A stretch of 5,825 nt of DNA, taken from the NCBI GenBank assembly GCA_900544635.1, contig UQVV01000122.1:1-5825 (forward strand), written 5' to 3'. The notes under the pieces were generated by a model. The model did no database searches. It was not told where the DNA came from and saw nothing but the letters and a program-made list of their open reading frames with translations. A program made the translations under genes and the position numbers. Numbering within the stretch: position 1 is the first letter of the stretch; every line of letters begins with the position of its first letter. Positions 1 through 4,570 of this stretch are shown piece after piece. This DNA comes from an uncultured Cloacibacillus sp. (lineage in GTDB: Bacteria; Synergistota; Synergistia; Synergistales; Synergistaceae).

Positions 1-904
1 CGTTAAAGCCAAGACGTCCGGTGCGGGCTTCTTCGACGGTCAAGACGAGTACGACTTCGTCGGGATTTTCGCCCGGTTCGAAGTTGACGTTCACGTCGCT
101 GAAATATCCGAGCCCCTGCAGGCGGTTCAGCGTCAGGCGAAGCTCGTTCGAGTTGAATTTCTCGCCGACCTTGACCCTTATGTAGCGCTCTATAATTTTC
201 GTCTTTGTGATTCTGTTTCCCTGAATGACTATCTCGGAGACCTTCGGCTCAAGTATTTCGACCGTAATGATGTCGCCGTCGATCTTTACGTCGCGGACGT
301 TAGCCATTACATAGCCGTCGGCCTGGTATTTTTCTTTGATTCTCTGGAGGTCGTTGCGGAAGAATGTGCGGTTGAAGATCATTCCCGGCTGCGTGAATAC
401 GATCTTGCTCAGCTCTTCGCTTGAATAGACAGTGTTGCCTACGAAGCGTATCTCTCCGACCTTCGGGTTTTCCTGGACGAGGAAGGTTACGTCCACGCCG
501 CCCTCGACGTCCGTAACTCTGTAGTCGGTCGCGTTGAAGAAACCGAGTTCGAATATCGCTTCGGCGTCCTTGCGCAGCTTCTCGTCGTCGACGTGCTCGC
601 CGGCTTTCGTCGTTACGACGCTCATAATATGCTCGGACGCCACTTCGCTGTTCCCTTCAAGGCCTATGTTCATTATGACCGGCCCGGCGAGCTCCGCCAT
701 GGACGGGGGCTCGGGAAGGGCTTCCTCATGCTGCGGCGTCTGCATGCCGCTCGGAGAAGAGAAGCCGCCGCTGAAAGCTCCTGAAGAGAAGCCGGACGGC
801 ATACTGTCTTGGGCATCCGGGCTCCCGTCAGCCGCATACCCCGTCTGCGAGGCCATCATAAGCGCGGCTAGAGAGAGCGCCAGCAATTTGGTTCGCTTCA
901 ACAC
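1..904 (-). CDS. bamA: Outer-membrane protein assembly factor BamA (Omp85 family), N-terminal half, cut by the window edge
   Basis: This is the N-terminal 301 residues of an Omp85-family protein, the outer-membrane pore that folds beta-barrel proteins into the membrane. Residues 1-24 form a Sec signal peptide (KR-rich start, hydrophobic core, likely cleavage after GYA). Residues about 35-55 are a Gly/Ser/Phe-rich linker. Three POTRA repeats follow, at about 75-147, 148-220 and 221-294, each with a hydrophobic strand plus GN (GLEGN, IRFVGN, IVIQGN) and the later GY/GFF...V pattern. The segment TGRLGFN at 295-301 looks like the entry to the barrel, which lies outside the window. I chose a GTG start at 904 because AAGGAG (914-919) lies 9 bases upstream; the next codon, TTG at 901, is the alternative. 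The gene is the last visible member of a minus-strand run, 43 bases after the membrane-protein gene. Three POTRAs rather than the five of Proteobacteria is a visible difference. Family call is firm; exact paralogue (BamA versus TamA-like) is less so. Confidence 0.9.
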   Translation of the reverse strand, partial: MLKRTKLLALSLAALMMASQTGYAADGSPDAQDSMPSGFSSGAFSGGFSSPSGMQTPQHEEALPEPPSMAELAGPVIMNIGLEGNSEVASEHIMSVVTTKAGEHVDDEKLRKDAEAIFELGFFNATDYRVTDVEGGVDVTFLVQENPKVGEIRFVGNTVYSSEELSKIVFTQPGMIFNRTFFRNDLQRIKEKYQADGYVMANVRDVKIDGDIITVEILEPKVSEIVIQGNRITKTKIIERYIRVKVGEKFNSNELRLTLNRLQGLGYFSDVNVNFEPGENPDEVVLVLTVEEARTGRLGFN

Positions 905-947
905 AAAATACCACTCCTTGAAACAAAAAACTGAATCAGCTTCAAGC

Positions 948-1550
948 CTAATTTATTATCTTTATAGCCGGGGTGTCCCCTCTGAGGCTTTTTTCTCCAA
1001 TCTGTATCAGCGTCAGCAGTTCTTCCGGCTTGATTCTGTCGGCGCGCTGCGCCGGAGCCTTTTCAGGAACGTCGGTAATCTGGCGCTCCACCATCCTCGC
1101 CGTCAGCTTGCGCTTTGCTGCAGGCGCTTCTTTCTCCGCCTTGCGAATCGCGACGTTGCTTTCCTTCAGATTAGCGCGAAGCATCTGCAGAAGCTCTTTT
1201 TCCTCCGCTGTGACGAGCGTGAATTCCTCGAATTTATTCTCCGCTCCAGTCGGAAGCGCGGCTATATTCTGCGGTTTTCCGCTTTCGACGGCTATCGGAA
1301 AGGTGCAGAGGCACACAATCGCCATCGCGATGCCGAAAGAGCGCGCGCCGAAGGAAGCGCACGTCCTGAAATTGAACGAACGCTTCGGCTCGACGGATTC
1401 CTCCGCCTTCTCCCACAGCTCGTCGCGGACCATGCGAAGCTCCGCCGACAGGCAGTCCGCCTCGGCGACCGCGGATTTCCACTTTTTATTTTCACAGGCC
1501 GCCGTCAGCCGGTCGAGCCATCTTTGAAGTCTTGCAGTTTTGTTAGTCAT
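948..1550 (-). CDS. Unrecognised single-pass membrane protein between a sigma factor and bamA
   Basis: I do not recognise this 200-residue protein. Residues 1-60 are charged and probably helical (LQRWLDRLTAACENKKW; then AELRMVRDELWEKAEE). One hydrophobic segment at about 71-88 (SFGIAMAIVCLCTFPIAV) is preceded by arginines, which predicts an N-terminus in the cytoplasm and residues 90-200 in the periplasm. The periplasmic part has a charged, coiled-coil-prone helix at about 107-148 and a Lys/Arg/Glu-rich tail. There is no cleavable signal peptide and no HxxxCxxC zinc motif. The start at 1550 is supported by GGGGATGATC 4 bases upstream. It lies 35 bases after the sigma-factor gene and 43 bases before bamA, in the same direction. 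The topology and position are those of a membrane anti-sigma factor or envelope sensor, but this is inference from layout only; a structural envelope role is equally possible. Confidence 0.75.
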   Translation of the reverse strand: MTNKTARLQRWLDRLTAACENKKWKSAVAEADCLSAELRMVRDELWEKAEESVEPKRSFNFRTCASFGARSFGIAMAIVCLCTFPIAVESGKPQNIAALPTGAENKFEEFTLVTAEEKELLQMLRANLKESNVAIRKAEKEAPAAKRKLTARMVERQITDVPEKAPAQRADRIKPEELLTLIQIGEKSLRGDTPAIKIIN

Positions 1551-1564
1551 TTTAGATCATCCCC

Positions 1565-1580
1565 GGCCGCTTCAGCGGCC
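1565..1580 (-). other. GC-rich hairpin between the sigma-factor gene and the membrane-protein gene
   Basis: A perfect inverted repeat, GGCCGC-TTCA-GCGGCC, sits in the 35-base gap. In the minus-strand transcript it would form a 6-bp all-GC stem with a UGAA loop, ending a few bases before the Shine-Dalgarno of the membrane-protein gene. There is no U-tract after it, so it is not a canonical intrinsic terminator. It could stabilise or help segment the mRNA, or limit translation of the downstream gene. Function is inferred only. Confidence 0.4.
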
Positions 1581-1585
1581 TGCGT

Positions 1586-2191
1586 CTAGGCCTTAGATGC
1601 CGCCTGCGAGCCCTCGATGCCGAGCCATGCCTTCAGCTTCGACAGGGCCTTTCTGCGTATCCGGTAAACGTTGCTCACGTCGAGAGACTTCTCCGCCGCA
1701 ACTTCGTTTGCGACGCGCCCTTCCATGACCAGCGCGTTGATTATATCCGACTCGCGTTCCGAAAGCTGCGAAAGCGCCTTCTCGAGGTCTATCGACCACT
1801 CGCTGCGGCTCGATGCGTCGCTGAACGCCGCGCCCTCTTCCTCGCGGCTCTCAAAGGCTGCGTCCTCGACCGGCGTCGGGGCCTTGGCCTCCACGCGCTG
1901 CAGGAAATTTATCATTCTGCCGTTGATTTTATAATAGGCGTACGTTGAAAAGCAGATATTCCTGCCTGGGTCGAAGGAATCGACGGCGTTGATGAGCGCC
2001 AGCATTCCCTCCTGAATCAAATCCTGGTAGGTGTTGTAGGGAACCTTCAATTTTTTCGCGAGCCAATAGACCATAGGCCTGTTGGCAAGTATGAGCTGTT
2101 CTCTCGCTTCTTCGCTTCCGGCGGCGCACTCGGCCCAGAGCTTTGAGTCGTCCCGGCGCGCGCCGGCTTCGTATTCCGTAGTTTTTTTCAT
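1586..2191 (-). CDS. Sigma-70-family RNA polymerase sigma factor (regions 2 and 4 only)
   Basis: A 201-residue alternative sigma factor that would direct RNA polymerase to a specific promoter class. Residues about 16-34 match the usual lead-in (LWAECAAGSEEAREQLI). Region 2 spans about 35-98: NRPMVYWLAKKL, then YQDLIQEGMLALINAVDSFDP and FSTYAYYKINGRMINFLQR. A poorly conserved acidic linker (about 100-133) takes the place of region 3. Region 4 spans about 135-190 with LSERESDI and a helix-turn-helix around 160-182 (VANEVAAEKSLDVSNVYRIRR). The length and the lead-in resemble FliA/SigB-type factors lacking region 3 more than typical ECF factors. I chose the ATG at 2191, preceded by AAGGCGGGAT, over an in-frame ATG at 2221 that has no ribosome binding site. 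It lies 94 bases after the phosphatase gene and 35 bases before the membrane-protein gene. Its regulon cannot be read from the window. Confidence 0.9.
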   Translation of the reverse strand: MKKTTEYEAGARRDDSKLWAECAAGSEEAREQLILANRPMVYWLAKKLKVPYNTYQDLIQEGMLALINAVDSFDPGRNICFSTYAYYKINGRMINFLQRVEAKAPTPVEDAAFESREEEGAAFSDASSRSEWSIDLEKALSQLSERESDIINALVMEGRVANEVAAEKSLDVSNVYRIRRKALSKLKAWLGIEGSQAASKA

Positions 2192-2257
2192 GCTATCCCG
2201 CCTTTTTGCCCACGCCCGCATAACTGCGGACGGACGAAGGTCTGCACAATTTTTTCT

Positions 2258-2266
2258 ATTTTACCA
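2258..2266 (-). promoter_or_regulatory. Possible extended -10 promoter for the sigma-factor gene
   Basis: On the minus strand TGGTAAAAT combines a TAAAAT -10 hexamer (2258-2263) with the TG of an extended -10. It lies about 67 bases before the sigma-factor start and just after the phosphatase stop. No good -35 hexamer is seen, which is tolerated in extended -10 promoters. It may give the sigma/membrane-protein/bamA genes a transcript independent of the phosphatase gene. Confidence 0.3.
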
Positions 2267-2285
2267 CACGAGGCGCGCATCTGCG

Positions 2286-2996
2286 CTATGCGAGCGGCAA
2301 ATCTGCGATTTCATCCTCCGGTACGAGCATGTGCAGCGTATCGTTGAGGAACGACAGCGTGACCTTTCCGTTCTTATCCACGCTGACCGCCGATATGGAA
2401 CAGTTGTCGATGCGCATTTTCCAGAAGATGTTCGAGCGTGGGATGCCGAGCAAAGGCAGGAAAAGCGCGCGGAACATAGCGCCATGCCCTACGACGACTA
2501 TACGCTCCTCGTGACGCGACACCAGCTCTTCCGCCGCGCGCGACGCGCGCTCGTAAACGGTGTCGGCTGACTCGCCGCCGGGGACGCTGACGTGAAGCTC
2601 GTTCCTGCGCCACTTATAGAAAAGCTCCTCGCCGCTGTGCGCCTTTATCTCCGGGACGGTGAGCCCCTCCCACTCGCCGAAGTTCACCTCCGAAAGCAGC
2701 GGATTCTTTTCTATCCGAAGCCCTGGATGATAGGCGGCGATGCGCCCGGCCGTCTCGAAGGCCCTGTCGAGCGGGCTGCATATAACGGCGTCTATATCGA
2801 GCTTGGACAAACGAAGCCCCGCGCGCTTCGCCTGCTCCATTCCTTCGGCGCAGAGCGGAACGTTTGTAACTCCCTGATAACGGAACTGATTGTTCCACTC
2901 AGTTTTGCCGTGACGGACGAAGTATATTTTCCGCCCTCCGTCCGGCGCGCTCAGCCCCGGCGCTTCATCTATGTCCTTTTTATAATCAACTGTCAA
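2286..2996 (-). CDS. Histidine phosphatase family protein (phosphoglycerate mutase-like)
   Basis: A 236-residue cytoplasmic member of the histidine phosphatase superfamily, which forms a phospho-histidine intermediate. The active-site set is complete: RHG at 28-30 (His29 is the nucleophile), Arg78 in the SPLDRAFETA block (74-83), Glu103 in LSEVNFGEWEG (101-111), and His171 in VVVGHG (167-172). The FGEWEG block and overall length fit the CobC/PhoE/GpmB-like phosphatases better than the true glycolytic mutase. The substrate (alpha-ribazole phosphate, a sugar phosphate or other) cannot be decided here, and no cobalamin genes are nearby. The start is a TTG at 2996 with GAGG (3006-3009) 9 bases upstream; an in-frame stop lies just above it. 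This leaves about 22 residues before the conserved core. A good promoter lies at 3033-3061. It is probably the first gene of the minus-strand host run. Confidence 0.88.
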   Translation of the reverse strand: MTVDYKKDIDEAPGLSAPDGGRKIYFVRHGKTEWNNQFRYQGVTNVPLCAEGMEQAKRAGLRLSKLDIDAVICSPLDRAFETAGRIAAYHPGLRIEKNPLLSEVNFGEWEGLTVPEIKAHSGEELFYKWRRNELHVSVPGGESADTVYERASRAAEELVSRHEERIVVVGHGAMFRALFLPLLGIPRSNIFWKMRIDNCSISAVSVDKNGKVTLSFLNDTLHMLVPEDEIADLPLA

Positions 2997-3032
2997 TCCT
3001 TTGCGCCTCTTTTCAAAGTTTCACTTAATTTT

Positions 3033-3061
3033 ATAATATCAACCGTTCATTAAGTTGACAA
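3033..3061 (-). promoter_or_regulatory. Sigma-70-type promoter of the histidine phosphatase gene
   Basis: On the minus strand TTGTCA (3056-3061) is followed by a 17-base spacer and TATTAT (3033-3038). Both hexamers are close to consensus and the spacing is ideal. The predicted transcription start is near 3026, giving a leader of about 30 bases to the TTG start at 2996. Confidence 0.65.
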
Positions 3062-3125
3062 TATCCGAGGCGCACAGCGTGAAAAGTTTCATATTTATGT
3101 TACGGAAGCGCTAATGTAGGAAGGC

Positions 3126-3155
3126 AATAAAAAAAGCTCTCCATAACGGAGAGCT
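3126..3155 (-). terminator. Intrinsic terminator, minus strand
   Basis: Arms AGCTCTCC (3135-3142) and GGAGAGCT (3148-3155) form a perfect 8-bp stem with a 5-base loop. On the minus strand the stem runs directly into TTTTTTATT. There is no T-run on the plus-strand side, so it acts on leftward transcription only. It would end both the lysis operon transcript and any short transcript from the promoter at 3203-3231, shielding the host phosphatase gene from phage transcription. Confidence 0.85.
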
Positions 3156-3196
3156 GTATATTCTCTGAATGGAGCCAGCGTCCGGTCACGATAGGC
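3126..3196 (-). ncRNA. Possible short RNA between a promoter and a terminator
   Basis: A promoter at 3203-3231 and a terminator at 3126-3155 on the same strand would define a transcript of about 70 bases with no ORF that has a ribosome binding site. In it, CUCCAU (plus-strand 3169-3174) can pair with AUGGAG (plus-strand 3139-3144), competing with the terminator stem, so an attenuator-like switch is possible. It does not match any RNA family I can name. It may equally be just the trailer of the lysis operon. Confidence 0.25.
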
Positions 3197-3202
3197 ACGC
3201 AT

Positions 3203-3231
3203 AATATACTTGCAATTACAGTTTTTAACAA
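3203..3231 (-). promoter_or_regulatory. Possible sigma-70-type promoter facing the terminator
   Basis: On the minus strand TTGTTA (3226-3231), a 17-base spacer and TATATT (3203-3208) make a plausible promoter with a predicted start near 3196. It points at the terminator about 45 bases further on rather than directly at a gene. The sequence is AT-rich, so chance occurrence is possible. Confidence 0.4.
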
Positions 3232-3247
3232 CCACATCACACTTTTT

Positions 3248-3270
3248 TAGTGCTTTTAATAGTGCTTTTA
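3248..3270. repeat. Tandem direct repeat of TAGTGCTTTTA, period 12
   Basis: The 11-base unit TAGTGCTTTTA occurs at 3248-3258 and again at 3260-3270, one helical turn plus about 1.5 bases apart. Closely spaced copies of this size near a phage boundary resemble arm-type sites of a tyrosine integrase or paired regulator sites. No protein known to bind it is encoded in the window. Confidence 0.6.
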
Positions 3271-3314
3271 CTAGGAAATTTTTGTGTCAAAACAACAAAA
3301 AAAATTTTTCTAGT
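3270..3314. repeat. Large imperfect inverted repeat (ACTAG...CTAGT)
   Basis: The left arm ACTAGGAAATTTTT (3270-3283) matches the reverse complement of the right arm AAAAATTTTTCTAGT (3300-3314) with one substitution and one extra base. The spacer is 16 bases. The very AT-rich arms ending in CTAG, next to the tandem repeat, could be a recombination or protein-binding site. A weak bidirectional transcription stop is an alternative. Confidence 0.5.
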
Positions 3315-3322
3315 CTGTTAGC

Positions 3323-3352
3323 ACGTATTCAGAATCTCACCACTGAATACGT
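3323..3352. repeat. Perfect 10-bp inverted repeat across the stop codon of the outer spanin gene
   Basis: ACGTATTCAG (3323-3332) and CTGAATACGT (3343-3352) are exact reverse complements separated by 10 bases. The repeat covers the last codons and the stop of the Rz1-like gene. Its stem is AT-rich and the T-rich tract on the minus strand begins only about 20 bases later, so it is not a clear terminator. It could be an mRNA 3'-end structure or a binding site. Confidence 0.5.
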
Positions 3353-3775
3353 AATGCCAACGCCGCAGACAGCCTCGCCCCTAAAAGGATCATACCCGCC
3401 GAATAGTCCGACGCCCCACGGAGACGAGAGTCGCCTGTTCTGCTTTGCAAGCCTTTCGGCCTCCGCCTTCCATGCAGCGCGCTCCTCTGCGACGGCGGTC
3501 TCCAGCGCGCCAAACTCCTCCGCTATCTGCTCGAGGCTTGCGTTCTGAGCGGACAGGTACTCTCTGAGCGCCGCCAGCTCCGCCGCCTGCGTCTCGATAA
3601 GCTCAACTGTGTCGCGCCCGTCTCGTACCGGCACGACGTATGCCGGTGCGGACAGCTCATATCCCGCCGGCCGCAGACTTATGCTCCCTGTACCTTCCGA
3701 GCAGGCCGTTCCAGCGGCGAGCAATATCGTCGTCAGTATAAGCGCCGACACTCTGAGCAGCTTTTTCTTTCGCAT
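3329..3775 (-). CDS. Rz1-like outer-membrane spanin candidate, long form
   Basis: This 148-residue protein starts inside the Rz-like gene, in another frame, and overlaps it by 119 bases; that arrangement is typical of phage spanin pairs. Residues 1-24 are an export signal (MRKKKLL, then a hydrophobic core). Cys25 in AAGTACSEG would be the lipidated residue, but the lipobox is non-ideal: Gly, not Leu, is at -3. Residues about 55-113 form an Ala/Glu-rich coiled-coil-prone helix. The C-terminal 117-148 is Gly- and aromatic-rich (WGVGLFGGYDP, then CGVGITYSVVRF) and ends in Phe like an outer-membrane beta-strand. Lambda Rz1 is about 60 residues and proline-rich, so this is an atypical form. GAGG lies 9 bases before the ATG at 3775. 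With the Rz-like partner it would span the periplasm and disrupt the outer membrane. Spanin role is inferred from gene arrangement and signal. Confidence 0.65.
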   Translation of the reverse strand: MRKKKLLRVSALILTTILLAAGTACSEGTGSISLRPAGYELSAPAYVVPVRDGRDTVELIETQAAELAALREYLSAQNASLEQIAEEFGALETAVAEERAAWKAEAERLAKQNRRLSSPWGVGLFGGYDPFRGEAVCGVGITYSVVRF

Positions 3776-4010
3776 TCTTCACCACCTCAGGCAGTCTGTC
3801 TCTTTGCTTCTGGGCTTCGGCTATCGTCTCGTTTATTTTTCTGGAGTCCGCTTCTGTGGCCGCAATCTCTTCGATAGGCACCTGAACGTCCACAGCGTTC
3901 CGCGCATTGAGCCATACCGCAGCTAAAGCGCCGGCGGCGAATATGAGGACACCCACGGCAAGCCACAGCCATTTATGCTCCGCAAATATTTCCTTAATGT
4001 CCGCAGTCAT
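3657..4010 (-). CDS. Rz-like inner-membrane spanin candidate
   Basis: A 117-residue protein with one N-terminal membrane segment at about 14-34 (LWLAVGVLIFAAGALAAVWL) and no cleavage site, followed by a charged, Ala/Glu/Lys-rich periplasmic region at about 45-88 predicted to be coiled coil, and a tail YTDDDIARRWNGLLGRYREH. This is the layout of inner-membrane spanins (lambda Rz), which pair with an outer-membrane lipoprotein to finish lysis of diderm hosts. The ATG at 4010 has AGAGG about 8 bases upstream and overlaps the preceding membrane-protein gene by 17 bases. The Rz1-like gene begins within its last third in a different frame. The family is too divergent for a sequence-only call; topology, position downstream of a holin and endolysin, and the nested partner carry the assignment. 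Confidence 0.7.
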   Translation of the reverse strand: MTADIKEIFAEHKWLWLAVGVLIFAAGALAAVWLNARNAVDVQVPIEEIAATEADSRKINETIAEAQKQRDRLPEVVKNAKEKAAQSVGAYTDDDIARRWNGLLGRYREHKSAAGGI

Positions 4011-4248
4011 CGTTTATACCTCTAGGCCGCTTCACGGCCTCATAGCCCGACTTTCCAGCTGCGGCTGCAAATACGACGCCGCCGAAGTATATGCCGAGCT
4101 CCTTCGCGTTCGCGGGTATGTCCTTCGACAATACCCATGCACCGACGAATACGAGCATATTCACGCCCCACGTCAGTATCGCAAGCGGCTTCGTCCACGG
4201 CAGAGAGTTAAGGAAACCGAACAGCCTGCTAATCTTTCCGTCCTTCAT
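3994..4248 (-). CDS. Small phage membrane protein, second holin or antiholin candidate
   Basis: An 84-residue protein with two likely membrane segments, at about 21-41 (PLAILTWGVNMLVFVGAWVL) and about 51-66 (LGIYFGGVVFAAAAG), and a charged C-terminus (GYEAVKRPRGINDD). The ATG at 4248 is chosen because GGAGG sits 7 bases upstream (4256-4260); a longer reading from 4284 lacks such support. It overlaps the holin gene by 20 bases and the Rz-like gene by 17 bases. Two-segment small proteins in this position are often class II holins or antiholins that time membrane opening, but I see no diagnostic motif. A plain membrane-anchored accessory protein remains possible. Confidence 0.7.
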   Translation of the reverse strand: MKDGKISRLFGFLNSLPWTKPLAILTWGVNMLVFVGAWVLSKDIPANAKELGIYFGGVVFAAAAGKSGYEAVKRPRGINDDCGH

Positions 4249-4570
4249 CGTTTCTCCTCCCGATTTCAAGCCTCTGGTCCACAATCCTGTCTATCCACCC
4301 GCCGCCTTTGTGCACCGCTACGGCGACCATCGCGGCTATGCCGTAAGAGCCGAAGTCAAGCTCGCGGCCTATGCACGTCACGACGAAGGCTAAGAACATG
4401 TCGGAAATCATTCCGACTATCAGCTTCGTCAGCTTAAAGCGCTCTTTGCCGAGGTGCTTCTGCAAGAAATCGACGAAGCTCGTGACGAGTCCGACCATAA
4501 GAAAAGGAAACAGCAGCGTGAACACCCTGCGGCAGCTTTCGAAGAAGTCGCTTATCTCCTGCTGGCTCAT
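4229..4570 (-). CDS. Phage holin candidate
   Basis: A 113-residue protein with about three hydrophobic segments: 16-35 (VFTLLFPFLMVGLVTSFVDF), 48-67 (LTKLIVGMISDMFLAFVVTC) and 73-86 (FGSYGIAAMVAVAV), then a charged tail (IDRIVDQRLEIGRRNDEGRK). Size, three segments and charged C-terminus fit holins of the LydA / superfamily III type, which open the inner membrane to release the endolysin. The start at 4570 forms an ATGA overlap with the amidase stop, implying translational coupling; a longer reading from 4630 would run far into the amidase gene and is not supported. It is directly followed by a second small membrane protein. The exact holin family is not proven. Confidence 0.72.
   Translation of the reverse strand: MSQQEISDFFESCRRVFTLLFPFLMVGLVTSFVDFLQKHLGKERFKLTKLIVGMISDMFLAFVVTCIGRELDFGSYGIAAMVAVAVHKGGGWIDRIVDQRLEIGRRNDEGRKD

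Larger units (their letters stand above)
2997..3328. other. AT-rich region without a protein gene, between the phosphatase gene and the phage lysis genes
   Basis: About 330 bases hold no convincing coding sequence on either strand. From left to right they contain the phosphatase 5' leader and promoter, a strong minus-strand terminator, a second minus-strand promoter, a 12-base tandem repeat, and a large imperfect inverted repeat. The base composition is clearly more AT-rich than the flanking genes. The change from host-type to phage-type genes occurs across it, so it is the most likely place for the prophage boundary. No tRNA or tmRNA 3' end is present. Confidence 0.6.

Noticed and set aside
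1565..1580. Intrinsic terminator after the sigma-factor gene
   Set aside because: The GC hairpin is not followed by a U-tract on either strand.
534..1589. A 351-codon open frame on the plus strand
   Set aside because: It lies antisense to bamA and the membrane-protein gene, has no ribosome binding site, and its protein is Ser/Arg/Cys-rich without any domain pattern. The minus-strand genes explain the codon structure.
2592..3053. A 153-codon plus-strand open frame over the phosphatase gene
   Set aside because: It is the antisense shadow of the histidine phosphatase, whose full active-site set proves the minus-strand reading.
3169..3200. Possible tRNA 3' end or remnant (TGGAGCC followed by GC-rich sequence) as an integration target
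   Set aside because: There is no T-arm GTTCGA-type loop, no cloverleaf and no anticodon arm, so neither a tRNA nor a tmRNA end is supported.
3907..4437. A 176-codon plus-strand open frame over the lysis genes
   Set aside because: Arg/Ser/Cys-rich composition, no start signal, and it opposes well-supported, tightly overlapping minus-strand genes.
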